Notes under the pieces: model-generated | The model's input: only the letters and a program-made list of their open reading frames with translations | The model's database searches: none | Told to the model about the DNA's origin: nothing | From: VXPQ01 sp965116435 | GTDB lineage: Bacteria; Bacteroidota; Rhodothermia; Rhodothermales; VXPQ01 | Length of the DNA stretch: 64,000 bases | NCBI GenBank assembly: GCA_965116435.1 | Contig: OZ220686.1 | Span: 1,550,001-1,614,000, forward strand | Direction of reading: 5' to 3' | Shown here: piece after piece, positions 18,570 through 28,037 of the stretch | Layout of the letters: every line of letters begins with the position of its first letter | How positions within the stretch are numbered: the stretch's first letter is position 1 | Made by a program: the position numbers and the translations under genes

Positions 18570-19796
18570 ATGAAAATCCTCCACACAGCCGATTGGCATA
18601 TTGGGCGCAGCCTTTACGGCAGAAAGCGCTACGAAGAATTCGAGGTGTTTCTGGACTGGTTGGCCACGACAATGCAACAGCATGGAATTGATGCCCTGGT
18701 GGTGGCGGGTGATATCTTCGATACCAGCACGCCAAGCAATCGCGCCCAAGGGATCTATTACCGATTTCTGTGCCGAGTGGCAGCGGGATCGTGTCGGCAT
18801 GTTGTGATTGTTGGCGGCAACCACGATTCGCCTTCATTTCTCAATGCCCCCAAGGAGTTGCTCAAGGCGCTGGATATTCATGTAATCGGCAGGGCGTCCG
18901 AAGCGTCGGAAGAGGTGCTGGTGCTTTGCAATGAGCAGGGTGTGCCGGAACTGATTGTCTGCGCCGTGCCCTATCTGCGTGATCGGGATATCCGCGTGGC
19001 GGAAGCCGGTGAGAATTTCGACGATAAGGAACGGAAACTGATTGAAGGCATCCGCAAGCATTACGCCGATGTCGCAGCAGCAGCCGAACAAAAGCGTACG
19101 GAACTCGGCGTTGAAATTCCTATCGTTGCTACGGGACACCTGTTCACCGCTGGCGGACAAACTGTCGATGGGGATGGCGTACGCGATCTCTATGTTGGAT
19201 CTCTGGCTCATGTGGCTGCCGGGATATTTCCGACATGTTTCAACTATGTGGCGCTTGGGCACCTCCACGTCCCGCAGAAGGTAAGCAACTCCGAAACCAT
19301 ACGGTACAGCGGATCTCCTCTGCCTATGGGATTTGGAGAGGCCAAACAGCAAAAAAGTGTTTGCCGGGTTGAATTCCACAGCACGGCGGCGTCGGTTCAA
19401 CGGATTGATGTGCCGGTGTTTCAGAAACTGGAGCGTATCCAGGGAAACTGGGACGATATATCAAGACGCATTTTCGAACTTTCGGCGGCAAGCTCTCGGG
19501 CTTGGCTCGAAATAACCTACGAGGGCGCCGAGGTCATTGGCGACCTGCGCGAGCGCATAGAGGACGCCATCGAAGGCACTCAACTGGAAGTCCTTCGGGT
19601 AAAGAATAACCGCATCATCGAACGCGTACTGGGACACATTGACGCAGAAGAAACGCTCGAAAATATGGATGCGAACGACGTGTTCGAAAGATGCCTTGAC
19701 GTTCATGATATTCCTGACGATCAGCGGCCAGAGCTGCTTCTCACCTATCAGGAAACGCTCTCGTCTATCCATGAAGACGACTTGCACGCAGAATAG
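18570..19796 (+). CDS. sbcD: SbcD/Mre11-type exonuclease subunit D
   Basis: A 408-residue protein with the full phosphodiesterase motif set of SbcD/Mre11: HTADWHIG at the N-terminus, VVAGDIFDT, GGNHDSPS, TGHLFT and LGHLHVPQ. It forms the Mn-dependent nuclease subunit of the SbcCD complex that cuts hairpins and DNA ends. It lies between the DUF5131 gene (4-base gap) and sbcC (11-base gap). Its place in the island, next to a phage-type gene rather than the housekeeping flank, suggests a mobile or defence-linked SbcCD copy. Confidence 0.93.
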   Translation: MKILHTADWHIGRSLYGRKRYEEFEVFLDWLATTMQQHGIDALVVAGDIFDTSTPSNRAQGIYYRFLCRVAAGSCRHVVIVGGNHDSPSFLNAPKELLKALDIHVIGRASEASEEVLVLCNEQGVPELIVCAVPYLRDRDIRVAEAGENFDDKERKLIEGIRKHYADVAAAAEQKRTELGVEIPIVATGHLFTAGGQTVDGDGVRDLYVGSLAHVAAGIFPTCFNYVALGHLHVPQKVSNSETIRYSGSPLPMGFGEAKQQKSVCRVEFHSTAASVQRIDVPVFQKLERIQGNWDDISRRIFELSAASSRAWLEITYEGAEVIGDLRERIEDAIEGTQLEVLRVKNNRIIERVLGHIDAEETLENMDANDVFERCLDVHDIPDDQRPELLLTYQETLSSIHEDDLHAE

Positions 19797-19807
19797 AGAG
19801 GTTGTCG

Positions 19808-22800
19808 ATGAGAATACTACAGATACGTTTCAAAAATCTGAACTCCCTGGTCGGTGAATGGGAAATCGACCTGACGCATCCGGCCTTCATCTCCGACGGC
19901 ATCTTCGCGATCACTGGCCCCACCGGCGCGGGGAAAACGACTATACTTGACGCCATTTGCCTCGCCCTCTACGGACGAACGCCTCGCCTGAACAAGGTCA
20001 CCAAAAACGGCAATGAAATCATGTCCCGCCAGACCGGCGAATGTTTCGCTGAAGTGACATTCGAAACCCAAAAGGGGTGTTTTCGATGCCACTGGAGCCA
20101 ACGCCGGGCGCGTACGAAACCGGGTGGCGAGCTACAACAGCCGCAACAAGAAATTTCCCGCGCCGATTCAGGTGAGATTCTTGCAACCAAAATCAGGGAG
20201 GTCGCCAGCAATGTCGAAGCGACTACCGGTATGGATTTTGACCGGTTCACCCGCTCTATGTTACTGGCCCAGGGTGGCTTCGCCAAATTTCTGCAAGCGG
20301 CGCCTGATGAGCGGGCGCCGATCCTGGAGCAAATAACGGGCACGGATATCTACAGCCGGATATCTATCCGCGTCCACGAACGCCTGCGTGACGAACGAGA
20401 TACGCTGAATCTTCTTCAGGCTGAAACGAAAGGAATCACGATTCTGGAGCCGGAACGGGAAAAAGAGATTCAACAGGAAATCGAATCCAAGAAGAAAGAA
20501 GAAACTGCCCTTAACGGCAAGGCCACTGAAACAGGAAAGGCGATCACATGGCTTCAAACTATAGATGGCTTGAACAAGGAAATCCGTAGCCTGGCAGCCG
20601 AAGCAGACACGCTGCAAAGCGATATGGAGGCCTTTGAACCCGAACGGGACAAGCTCAGTCAAGCCACGAAAGCGGCGACACTGGACGGCTCGTACGCAAC
20701 GCTGACCGCAATCCGAGGCCAGCAATTGACGGATCAGGCGGCATTGAAGACCGAGGAAGAAACGTTGCCGCAACTGGAATCGTCTGCCCTCGAACAGGCC
20801 GAAGCGCTGAAATTGGCTGAAAAACAGACCGCAAACGCCAAACAGACGTTGCGTGACGCTGCACCGATCATTCGGAAGGTTCGCGCCCTTGATCAGGAGC
20901 TCGCCAATCAGAAAAATACCATTTCGGAGAATGAAGAGAACTGCACAAAGGATGCGGCAAGGATTGATGCGGATAAAAAGGCCCGGGTGAAAGAACAGGA
21001 AAAACGCGCCGAGGCGGAAGGCCATTTGAAGCTTGCTGCCAGTTATCTCAAGGAGCATAAACAGGATGAATGGCTGATAAGTGGCTTGGCCGGTGTTGAA
21101 GAACAGCTCAATGGCCTGCGATCCAAACAAGAGGAAATCGCCCTAAAACAAGACGAACAAGCCAAGGCTGTGACGGATCTGGAGCTTGCGACCAAGTCAC
21201 TTGATCAATGCCAGGGGCAATCCAGCACTCGAAGGGAGGAATTGGAAAAAGCATCTAAACATCTTCAGCAGGGCAACGATGCACTAACCCGGTTGCTGGG
21301 AGATCGGCTGTTGCGGGAATATCGCGCCGAGCAGGAAGCCCTGCTGCGTGAAATGGCTCTCCTGACAAAAATAGCAGGCCTTGAAGACCACCGGACGAAA
21401 CTCGAAGATGGCGAGCCCTGCCCACTCTGTGGTGCAACAGAACATCCATTTGCAGCAGGCAATGTCCCCGTTCCCGATGAAACCGAACAGAAGATCAAGG
21501 CGCTCACCGAACTCATCGAGAAGGCCGAGAATCAGGGAGCGGCTATCAAAAAACTTGAAGGAGCCGAAAACGAGGCCCGCCAAAGTCTGACGGATGCGGA
21601 AAAACAGGAAGCCGAAGCGGTTGCTACGAAAAAGGCTGCCGAAAAAGACCTTTCCAGATTAAAGCAAGACCTGAAACAACGCGGGGCTGATTTTACCGAA
21701 CTGAAGGAGGATGTATCTGCCAAGCTCGAACCGCTCGATATCACGGAAATCCCTGATTCCAACATTTCGTCGCTACAAGAATCACTTCGCGAGCGTCTGG
21801 AAGCATGGCAGTCTCAGGCTAATGCAAAGACTGAAATCGAAAAACAGATCACACGTATAGACAGTGAGATAAAGCGTCTGGATGCGGTCATTAATACCCA
21901 AAACCGCACCTTGGCTGAGAATCTTGGCCGTATGGAAGCCTTAAAAAAAGAGCACGTCACCGAAAGCAACAAACGGAAAGATTTGTACGGCGACAAAAAT
22001 CCTGATGAGGAAGAGAAGTGCTTGAATAAAGATATATCTGATAATGAGATCGCCGAAAAGAAAATCAGAAACCTGTATAATGAATTTCAGAATAAATGGA
22101 ACATGGCAAAGAATCGTGTCGAATCTTTACAAAAGAGCATCGAACAGAGAGAACCAGGACTAAAAAGATCTGAAAATGCATTTTCCGCAGTGCTTGAATC
22201 CACTGGTTTTTCAGATGAAGAACAGTTTCTTGGGGCCAGATTAACCCTTGCACAACGGAATGTATTGTCTGCGAAAGCAAAAGAACTGGACAATAGGCAA
22301 ACAGACCTCAATGCCAGACAAAAGGATCGGAAAAAGCGATTGGAGGTGGAGAAGGCCAGGAAAATTACCGAAAAATCTCTTGAGGAACTCGAGCCACAAC
22401 TCAAGGAGTACGAAGCTTCCCTGAAAGATTTGCAGACACTCATTGTCGGTCACGAACACACGTTACGTGAAAATTCTGCGGCTAAAACGCGGATAAAAGA
22501 AAAAAAGACCGCTATCGAAGCTCAGAACAAGGAGTGCCTTAGATGGGACAATCTGCACGCTTTGATCGGCTCTGCTGACGGTAAAAAATACCGCAATTTC
22601 GCTCAAGGGCTGACTTTTGAAATCATGATTGGCTATGCCAACCGGCAGCTGCATAAAATGACAGACCGCTATCTGCTGATCCGCGATGACGCTCAGCCGC
22701 TGGACCTCAACGTGGTTGACAACTATCAGGCAGGCGAGATTCGGTCCACCAGAAATCTTTCCGGGGGCGAAAGCTTCATTGTCAGCCTGTCACTGGCATT

Positions 22801-23059
22801 GGGGTTGTCCCACATGGCCAGCAAAAATGCCCGTGTAGACTCGCTTTTCCTGGACGAAGGCTTCGGCACGCTGGACGAAGAAGCCCTCGACACCGCCTTG
22901 GAAACCCTCGGGGGTTTGCAGCAGGACGGCAAACTAATCGGCGTGATTTCGCACGTACCGGCGCTCAAGGAGCGAATCGGCACGCAGATACAGGTGGCGC
23001 CTCAAACCGGGGGCCGGAGCCAAATCTCTGGACCTGGATGCTGTCGTAACGGTGTTTAG
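19808..23059 (+). CDS. sbcC: SbcC/Rad50-type ATPase subunit C
   Basis: A protein of 1083 residues. The ATG at 19808 is preferred over the TTG at 19802 because AGAGAGG lies 6 bases before it. It has Walker A GPTGAGKT near 40, long coiled coils, a zinc-hook CPLC near residue 538, the ABC signature LSGGES near 983 and Walker B LFLDEGFGTLD near 1013. It pairs with SbcD to process DNA ends. The final residues after RIGTQIQV are unusual (two Cys, Gly-rich), which may reflect a changed 3' end where the convergent nuclease operon begins 28 bases later. Confidence 0.92.
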   Translation: MRILQIRFKNLNSLVGEWEIDLTHPAFISDGIFAITGPTGAGKTTILDAICLALYGRTPRLNKVTKNGNEIMSRQTGECFAEVTFETQKGCFRCHWSQRRARTKPGGELQQPQQEISRADSGEILATKIREVASNVEATTGMDFDRFTRSMLLAQGGFAKFLQAAPDERAPILEQITGTDIYSRISIRVHERLRDERDTLNLLQAETKGITILEPEREKEIQQEIESKKKEETALNGKATETGKAITWLQTIDGLNKEIRSLAAEADTLQSDMEAFEPERDKLSQATKAATLDGSYATLTAIRGQQLTDQAALKTEEETLPQLESSALEQAEALKLAEKQTANAKQTLRDAAPIIRKVRALDQELANQKNTISENEENCTKDAARIDADKKARVKEQEKRAEAEGHLKLAASYLKEHKQDEWLISGLAGVEEQLNGLRSKQEEIALKQDEQAKAVTDLELATKSLDQCQGQSSTRREELEKASKHLQQGNDALTRLLGDRLLREYRAEQEALLREMALLTKIAGLEDHRTKLEDGEPCPLCGATEHPFAAGNVPVPDETEQKIKALTELIEKAENQGAAIKKLEGAENEARQSLTDAEKQEAEAVATKKAAEKDLSRLKQDLKQRGADFTELKEDVSAKLEPLDITEIPDSNISSLQESLRERLEAWQSQANAKTEIEKQITRIDSEIKRLDAVINTQNRTLAENLGRMEALKKEHVTESNKRKDLYGDKNPDEEEKCLNKDISDNEIAEKKIRNLYNEFQNKWNMAKNRVESLQKSIEQREPGLKRSENAFSAVLESTGFSDEEQFLGARLTLAQRNVLSAKAKELDNRQTDLNARQKDRKKRLEVEKARKITEKSLEELEPQLKEYEASLKDLQTLIVGHEHTLRENSAAKTRIKEKKTAIEAQNKECLRWDNLHALIGSADGKKYRNFAQGLTFEIMIGYANRQLHKMTDRYLLIRDDAQPLDLNVVDNYQAGEIRSTRNLSGGESFIVSLSLALGLSHMASKNARVDSLFLDEGFGTLDEEALDTALETLGGLQQDGKLIGVISHVPALKERIGTQIQVAPQTGGRSQISGPGCCRNGV

Positions 23060-23086
23060 GGGTGCAGGAACTCCTGTTGGGGTGCC

Positions 23087-24025
23087 TCAATCGAGCGAGC
23101 CACCCTGTAGAGCAGTCGCCTTAGCAGCAGCATCTGTCCAAATCGTCACTTTTTTCAATACATCAGTATCGATATTGTCACAATTACAAAAGTCGATAAT
23201 TCGGCATCGGTCGAACAGTAAACCGGCATCGCTTACTATAGTATACCAATGGGATACAGACAAAGCTTCTGCAATGAAGAACATCCGTATTGGGGGGAAC
23301 GCGGGAGAGGAGGACAACCACTTCCTGCAAAATACATCCGGCTGAAGCTGTGAAAGTGTATCCTTGTAATGTGTTCCTGTCTTGCACTGTCCAAACGCTA
23401 TGAGCTTCCCTGGTAACCGGTCCGAAAAGTGTTTCCATGCGACAATATCCAGCTTGTCGTCTTGTGCACGTGGCGAGGCATCATTGCGATTAACGAAATA
23501 TTTTCCTTCCATTAACCGAGAACAGAGATGGTTAACTTTGTCTTCAAAATTACCTGGCGAGGCAGTACGAAAAACAAGACTTTCAGCACGATCACCAAGA
23601 TATTTTTGAACTATTTCTGCGGCGAGTTCTTCGAAAAGGAATGTGCCATTAATATTTTCATGACACCGATTATTTTTCATATTTAGCCGTGTTGCCAGAA
23701 GTAAATACTTGTAAACGATATGCCTATTTATCGTCTCTTTAGCGGTGAAAAGCGTGTAACCGTTGTTTTTTATTTCAAACGGATATCCACCGCCACAGGC
23801 TTTTTTCCGTCGTTCGAATTCTGTGTATGATTTCTCAACAATTTTATCTATGTCATCATCTTCTGGAACACCTTCAGAATAGTCATTCTCCCCAAGTCTT
23901 CCAAGTAAATTAGTCAGCTCGGTTTGCGATATGCTACCTTGTTGCCAGCACATCAATTCAGCGTAGTCAGCAAGTTCGCATTCAGTTGGACAAACAGAAA
24001 GCCCTTGCGGCAACTTGAACATCAC
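23087..24025 (-). CDS. Putative PD-(D/E)XK nuclease of the methylase-ParB operon
   Basis: A 312-residue protein I cannot assign to a named family. The C-terminal half contains DDKLDIVAWKHF followed by LIAFGQCKTG (about residues 187-215), an Asp plus Q-x-K arrangement typical of Mrr-like PD-(D/E)XK nucleases. The N-terminal half is helical with ELTNLLGRLGENDY and a charged linker. Its ATG overlaps the stop of the ParB-like gene, so it is the last gene of the three-gene operon beginning with the adenine methylase. A role as the restriction component is inferred from motif plus context. Confidence 0.6.
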   Translation of the reverse strand: MMFKLPQGLSVCPTECELADYAELMCWQQGSISQTELTNLLGRLGENDYSEGVPEDDDIDKIVEKSYTEFERRKKACGGGYPFEIKNNGYTLFTAKETINRHIVYKYLLLATRLNMKNNRCHENINGTFLFEELAAEIVQKYLGDRAESLVFRTASPGNFEDKVNHLCSRLMEGKYFVNRNDASPRAQDDKLDIVAWKHFSDRLPGKLIAFGQCKTGTHYKDTLSQLQPDVFCRKWLSSSPAFPPIRMFFIAEALSVSHWYTIVSDAGLLFDRCRIIDFCNCDNIDTDVLKKVTIWTDAAAKATALQGGSLD

Positions 24026-25131
24026 ACCTCCTCCGTTATGCGCTTCTTGTTGCCAGGATTTCTTTTGCGATTCATTTCCTCATAGAGATCATCTGCAAGA
24101 GTCGCTATTGTTCCAGCAACTCTAAGCAACTCTTCTGACCCATCGTAGCCAGTGGAAAGCATAGCACGCGCCTTTTGTAGATGTTTTTTCGAGGCAATCA
24201 AAGAATCTGTAAACACATTAGTCGGTGGACGACTCACCTCAAAGGCATAGGCGAGATCTTGACTATTTCGAAGGGCAGCGGTCGCCTCTTTGCTACCCAA
24301 AACGGCATCAAGTTGTCGAAGATGCGGATTCTGTGACTGGATGACTGGCGATATATCGTCTCTCTTACTACCGTATAACCAACGGCAAAGATCACCGAGT
24401 TCTTGTTTTTTCTCGATGGGAACTGGCTCTTGGTCTTCCTCAGTTTCTGATTTCAGGCCGATAAAGCTACTTATGCCCTCGTAATCCAAACCGGTATATA
24501 TATGTGAAAACGAGAAATGATTTCGAATGCGGTTTTTGCGTTGAAATACTTTCGTTTTCTCCGCTTGTTCAATCACCATCAAGCCACGGAATAATCTTTG
24601 GACGGTCCTATGGGTGTCACCAATTTGTTTCGCAATGTCCTCAAGTTTGACATTGAAATTTCTGTATACATTCGCAATATATTGAGACTTGGCGTAACTG
24701 CTCCATTTAGCTGGACCATTCACATGCTTGAAACCGACATAGCGCCAAGTATCTTCTCTGGTGCCAGACAATGTGGGAATTTCTTGGAGATTTTCCTGAA
24801 TCTCATCTGTTATGCCAGGAATATGGCGCTGTAGGTCTTCGACAAGCGTAGGATCGAGAAGAAGCCTGACTGCGGCAAGACGGCGGTTTCCTTCAATAAC
24901 GATATTTTTTTTATCTTCCTGTGTGACAATAAGGGGCTCGTGAGGAAAAAAACCGCTGGCGGCGATGGATAGCACCAGTTCTTTTACATCCATTGCTTCC
25001 CAGAGAACCCGGATCACATCGGATTCAGTCGAGTTGTTGGTCAGGTCAAACTCGACAAGCCGAGGATTTTTGCGGTCGAATTCCAGATCCGCGACCTTGA
25101 TTGGGGTTATTTTTGGGGTGTCCATGGCCAT
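24022..25131 (-). CDS. ParB/sulfiredoxin-like domain protein
   Basis: A 369-residue protein. The N-terminal part matches the ParB/Srx fold: a strand-rich start (ITPIKVADLEFDRKNPRL), ELVLSIAASGFFPHEPLIV, then the nucleotide-binding EGNRRLAAVRLL near residue 80. A helix-turn-helix-like stretch (LEDIAKQIGDTHRTVQRLFRG) follows near 175, and the rest is helical. ParB-fold proteins bind CTP or ATP, and some have nuclease activity. It is not a partition gene: no ParA and no parS are seen. It sits 8 bases after the methylase and overlaps the nuclease gene by 4 bases. Confidence 0.75.
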   Translation of the reverse strand: MAMDTPKITPIKVADLEFDRKNPRLVEFDLTNNSTESDVIRVLWEAMDVKELVLSIAASGFFPHEPLIVTQEDKKNIVIEGNRRLAAVRLLLDPTLVEDLQRHIPGITDEIQENLQEIPTLSGTREDTWRYVGFKHVNGPAKWSSYAKSQYIANVYRNFNVKLEDIAKQIGDTHRTVQRLFRGLMVIEQAEKTKVFQRKNRIRNHFSFSHIYTGLDYEGISSFIGLKSETEEDQEPVPIEKKQELGDLCRWLYGSKRDDISPVIQSQNPHLRQLDAVLGSKEATAALRNSQDLAYAFEVSRPPTNVFTDSLIASKKHLQKARAMLSTGYDGSEELLRVAGTIATLADDLYEEMNRKRNPGNKKRITEEV

Positions 25132-25139
25132 TTCCAGGG

Positions 25140-26027
25140 CTAAACCGATAGTTCTTCACGTTCGTGCATATCAAATGACACAAACGAGGGAGGGAGCTGA
25201 ACATGAGACGGCGCAATCAGCAATTCTCGTGCCCGCTGCTTGCGCTGGAGACTGTACTGCAACGAGAGATGCGAAGTCATGCATTTTTTGTACATATTCC
25301 TGATAAAAGGGGTATCGTCGTAGGACATTACCCATTTCAGAATGCGCTGCCCCTGTATATAATCGGCCAGAGCTTTGTGGTCCTCGTCTGTACAAGAGTT
25401 CATATAGAGACGACTACCTTTTGCGTAGTACGGTGGGTCAAGATATGCAAATACGCGGCGGCGCTTAGATCCATGGGGCAGGCGCTTGACGAGGAAGTCA
25501 CGCGCATCCATGTTGGTAATGTGGATACTCTCACGTTGATCTGTAATTGCAAGGATGCGATCTGCAAGATTTTCCCTGTTGAAACGAGCGTCCATCTTCC
25601 ACTTGCCTTCTTGCTTGTAACCACCGATAGGAGCAGCGCCGAGCAGAATACCGGATCGATTACAGCGGTTCAGATAGAACGTGGCAAAGCCAAGCGCAAA
25701 TGTATCGCTGGTGTCAGCACGCAGATAGATATCTCGCTGTTTTCTCCATTCCGCAATGTTTATCGGAACAGACAGAATGTTATCCGTGAATCGCTGAGGC
25801 TCATGAAGTGCAGCATTCCAGAAAGCGGTGATATGAGAATCAAGGTCGTTCAGGTGGATTTCCGAGACAACACGCTCCTGAAGAAGACGCAACGCAGCAC
25901 CTGCGCCTCCAGCAAATGGCTCAAAGTATGCACAGCCAGAGAGGCCGTTGGCCTCGATTGTTTGAGCGAGGAAAACCGCCAACGACGCTTTTCCGCCTGG
26001 ATATCTCAAAGGGCTGTCAAGTTTCAT
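25140..26027 (-). CDS. D12-class DNA adenine methyltransferase (Dam-like)
   Basis: A 295-residue protein. It contains PLRYPGGKA at the N-terminus, the SAM-binding EPFAGGAGAALRLL near residue 37 and the catalytic DPPY near 200, diagnostic of D12-class N6-adenine methyltransferases. It is the first gene of an operon with a ParB-like protein and a putative nuclease, under promoter P5. This context fits self-protection of a restriction-type system. The target sequence cannot be read from the protein; it could also be a maintenance Dam. Confidence 0.88.
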   Translation of the reverse strand: MKLDSPLRYPGGKASLAVFLAQTIEANGLSGCAYFEPFAGGAGAALRLLQERVVSEIHLNDLDSHITAFWNAALHEPQRFTDNILSVPINIAEWRKQRDIYLRADTSDTFALGFATFYLNRCNRSGILLGAAPIGGYKQEGKWKMDARFNRENLADRILAITDQRESIHITNMDARDFLVKRLPHGSKRRRVFAYLDPPYYAKGSRLYMNSCTDEDHKALADYIQGQRILKWVMSYDDTPFIRNMYKKCMTSHLSLQYSLQRKQRARELLIAPSHVQLPPSFVSFDMHEREELSV

Positions 26028-26128
26028 GTCCGTTGGCTTAGAAACGGTCCGAGAAATCAGCGCAGGTCTTTAGAGGCAGGGCTGCCGTGGATCATGCCGC
26101 TCTTCAGCAGCAACAGCATTCCACCTGT

Positions 26129-26157
26129 AGTATACGTCGTCCACGTCAGGTTGTCAA
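26129..26157 (-). promoter_or_regulatory. Island promoter P5 (methylase operon)
   Basis: On the minus strand TTGACA (26157-26152), a 17-bp spacer and TATACT (26134-26129), with the full shared pattern CCTTGACAACCTGA and GACGACGTATACTACAG. It is about 100 bp in front of the methylase start. Confidence 0.7.
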
Positions 26158-26299
26158 GGCCCTGAGCCGATATTCTGCGTTAAAGTGGCAGACAGAGACA
26201 GTGATGAAAAGTGGTCCGGATTAGTCGAACAGCGTTTCTGGAATTTAAGGTGCATAGTACGCAAACCCCGGTCCGCATACCCTCGGCGCCAGCATTCCC
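26158..26299. other. Short intergenic stretch with IS-end-like sequence
   Basis: No gene. The minus strand contains GGACCACTTTTCATCA (around 26201-26217), similar to sequences in front of sngA and sngB and near 40370. The pattern resembles repeated ends of IS21-type elements, but no transposase is present, so this is only a suggestion. Confidence 0.3.
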
Positions 26300-27244
26300 T
26301 TACCCCACCAGCCGCCCGGCCAGTTCCAGTGCGTCGACCGGCCAGAAGCATTCCGGTCGTGGGCGGGAAACGCCGGGTTGTCCGGCTTGGGGGCGACAGT
26401 TCAGCACCCGGTCGGCCCATTGGGCGGGGATGGCGTCCAGGCCGTACGCCGCGCCCAAAAGCGCTCCGCAAATGGCGGCGTTCGTGTCGGTGTCCCCTCC
26501 CCGCATGACCGTATCCACGACGCCCGCCTCGAGGTCTGGAGCATGAAGCAACTGCCACAGGGCGTTCTGGAAGGCGATCAACACCCAGCCTTGATAACGA
26601 ACAAAGTCTTCGGGCGGCGCATGGGCCGCGTCCCGGACGACGGTCATAAGCGGCGGCTCCACCTCGGCGCTTTCGGCCCAATGGACGACATGTTCATACA
26701 AGGACTGCGGCTCGGGGCCGGTTCGGATTGCGTGCGCAATGGCCAGGACGAAAAGTGCGTTGGCTTGCAAGCAGACGGGGTGCGGATGCGTCAGCGCGGC
26801 GTCCTGTCCGGCCCATTCGCGCAGCGTTTCCGGGGGATGGTTGGCCCCAAAGATACCCAGCGGGCTGACGCGCATCATGGCCCCGTTCGCCTGACTCTCC
26901 AGATTCGGATATCCCTCGAGGCCCGCTGCAATGGTCAGGCCGCAGTCGAAAGGGTCGCTGTCGAACCAGAACCGATAGGCTTTGCGCGCGGCGTCTGGAT
27001 CATAGGTTCCGGTCTCGGCCAGCATCCGGGCAAGCAGAAGCGCCAGTTCGGAATCGTCCGTCGGCTGTCCGGCGATGGTGTTGTAGGTCCCCCCATCGCA
27101 CAACTCCCGTACGCCGTTCGGATAATTGCGGCGGATTCGCTCGGGCGACTGGAACTCGACCAGGCTACCGAGCGCATCTCCGGCAAGTTGGCCCAGGAGG
27201 CAGCCCTGGGCGCGGGACAGGTGGTTTGGGGGTTGGGATGGCAT
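26300..27244 (-). CDS. ADP-ribosylglycohydrolase family protein
   Basis: A 314-residue protein with the ARH/DraG pattern: GCLLGQLAGDALGS at the start, QPTDDSELAL near 60 (metal-binding Thr-Asp-Asp) and GGDTDTNAAICGALLGA near 250 (second metal site). It is predicted to remove ADP-ribose from proteins, nucleic acids or small molecules. It could counter an ADP-ribosylating toxin or be a nucleoside-recycling enzyme; no ART partner is adjacent. Its GC content is that of the chromosome. A fragment of a related gene is fused to the broken RhuM copy at 16546-16619. Confidence 0.9.
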   Translation of the reverse strand: MPSQPPNHLSRAQGCLLGQLAGDALGSLVEFQSPERIRRNYPNGVRELCDGGTYNTIAGQPTDDSELALLLARMLAETGTYDPDAARKAYRFWFDSDPFDCGLTIAAGLEGYPNLESQANGAMMRVSPLGIFGANHPPETLREWAGQDAALTHPHPVCLQANALFVLAIAHAIRTGPEPQSLYEHVVHWAESAEVEPPLMTVVRDAAHAPPEDFVRYQGWVLIAFQNALWQLLHAPDLEAGVVDTVMRGGDTDTNAAICGALLGAAYGLDAIPAQWADRVLNCRPQAGQPGVSRPRPECFWPVDALELAGRLVG

Positions 27245-27437
27245 GGGAATGAGGTTGAGAATGGGCCGGAGGGGTACTCGAAACGGGGTGGAATGGCGGG
27301 GGTTTCTGTGGGCTGGGGTTGCGAACGAAAATAGTTAGGGGGTGTTTCGGGGTGGTTTCATTGCGCCATGCTCGCACTCCTGCAACAGGCTTCCAGATAA
27401 GCCCCTACCAGACCAAAAAGCCGCTCCGAAAAACGCC

Positions 27438-27486
27438 CGCCTTAAAATATTAGGCGGCGATTTCCGACGCCTAAAAAATTAAACCT
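27438..27486. repeat. CCTAA palindromic repeat, copy 3
   Basis: Very similar to copy 2 at 8686: the same TTAAAATATTAGGCGG half, GATTT link and CCTAAAAAATTAAACCTG end. It is followed at once by the 3' end of the nucleotidyltransferase gene. Confidence 0.6.
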
Positions 27487-27489
27487 GCG

Positions 27490-27909
27490 TCACATGACGC
27501 GCACGGCTTCCCGTTCCACTGTTTCGGAAAATGGGGATTTGGATTGCTTGCGGTGGTCCCATTCGCCCTCCGTATACGCAAGGGTGGAGGGTACGACGCA
27601 GGAGGTTGCCGCAAGGCGATATCTGATTCGCCGCAATGCCCGCTTGAGGTCGGCGGCGCCATCCTTCACGATGAGCAGCACGTCCATGTCGCTGTCTTCG
27701 TGCACGTCTCCCCGGGCTTTGGAACCGTAGAGGAGCATTTGCACAACCGCCTTCGGGTGCCGATCCATGAGCGCCTTCCGGTACTCGTCGAGCCAGATTT
27801 GTTCTTCTGGGGGGCAGGGGGTTGGGGGCAGGGTGGGGTATTTGTGAGGGGTTTTGGGGAAGATATGGAATGCTGTCCGGTCTTGCGCATGTTGTCCTGG
27901 AGATTTCAA
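27490..27909 (-). CDS. MNT-type nucleotidyltransferase domain protein
   Basis: A protein of 139 residues if the first ATG is used; the family part begins near EEQIWLDEYRKAL, so a shorter form is possible. It shows the minimal nucleotidyltransferase signature: GSKARGD followed by the metal-binding DSDMDVLLIV. Such proteins are antitoxins of HEPN/MNT pairs (they AMPylate the HEPN toxin) or stand alone. No HEPN gene is adjacent. A decayed copy of its 3' end lies at 8738, and both copies sit between a CCTAA repeat and an outward island promoter. Confidence 0.75.
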   Translation of the reverse strand: MKSPGQHAQDRTAFHIFPKTPHKYPTLPPTPCPPEEQIWLDEYRKALMDRHPKAVVQMLLYGSKARGDVHEDSDMDVLLIVKDGAADLKRALRRIRYRLAATSCVVPSTLAYTEGEWDHRKQSKSPFSETVEREAVRVM

Positions 27910-28037
27910 CCTGGTGAGGCCTTCTTGGTCTCGTGGCTGGGAGCGTCGGGACAGCCGCGCAGGGGCTCTTGTACCAGGGGCGCGAGTGGAGTCACTGCCA
28001 CAGGATCCGGGACAACGCCTGCATCAGAGAAAAAAAC

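Noticed and set aside
24022..25131. Chromosome or plasmid partition ParB
   Set aside because: No parA, no parS-like repeats and operon linkage to a methylase and a nuclease; only the fold is ParB-like.
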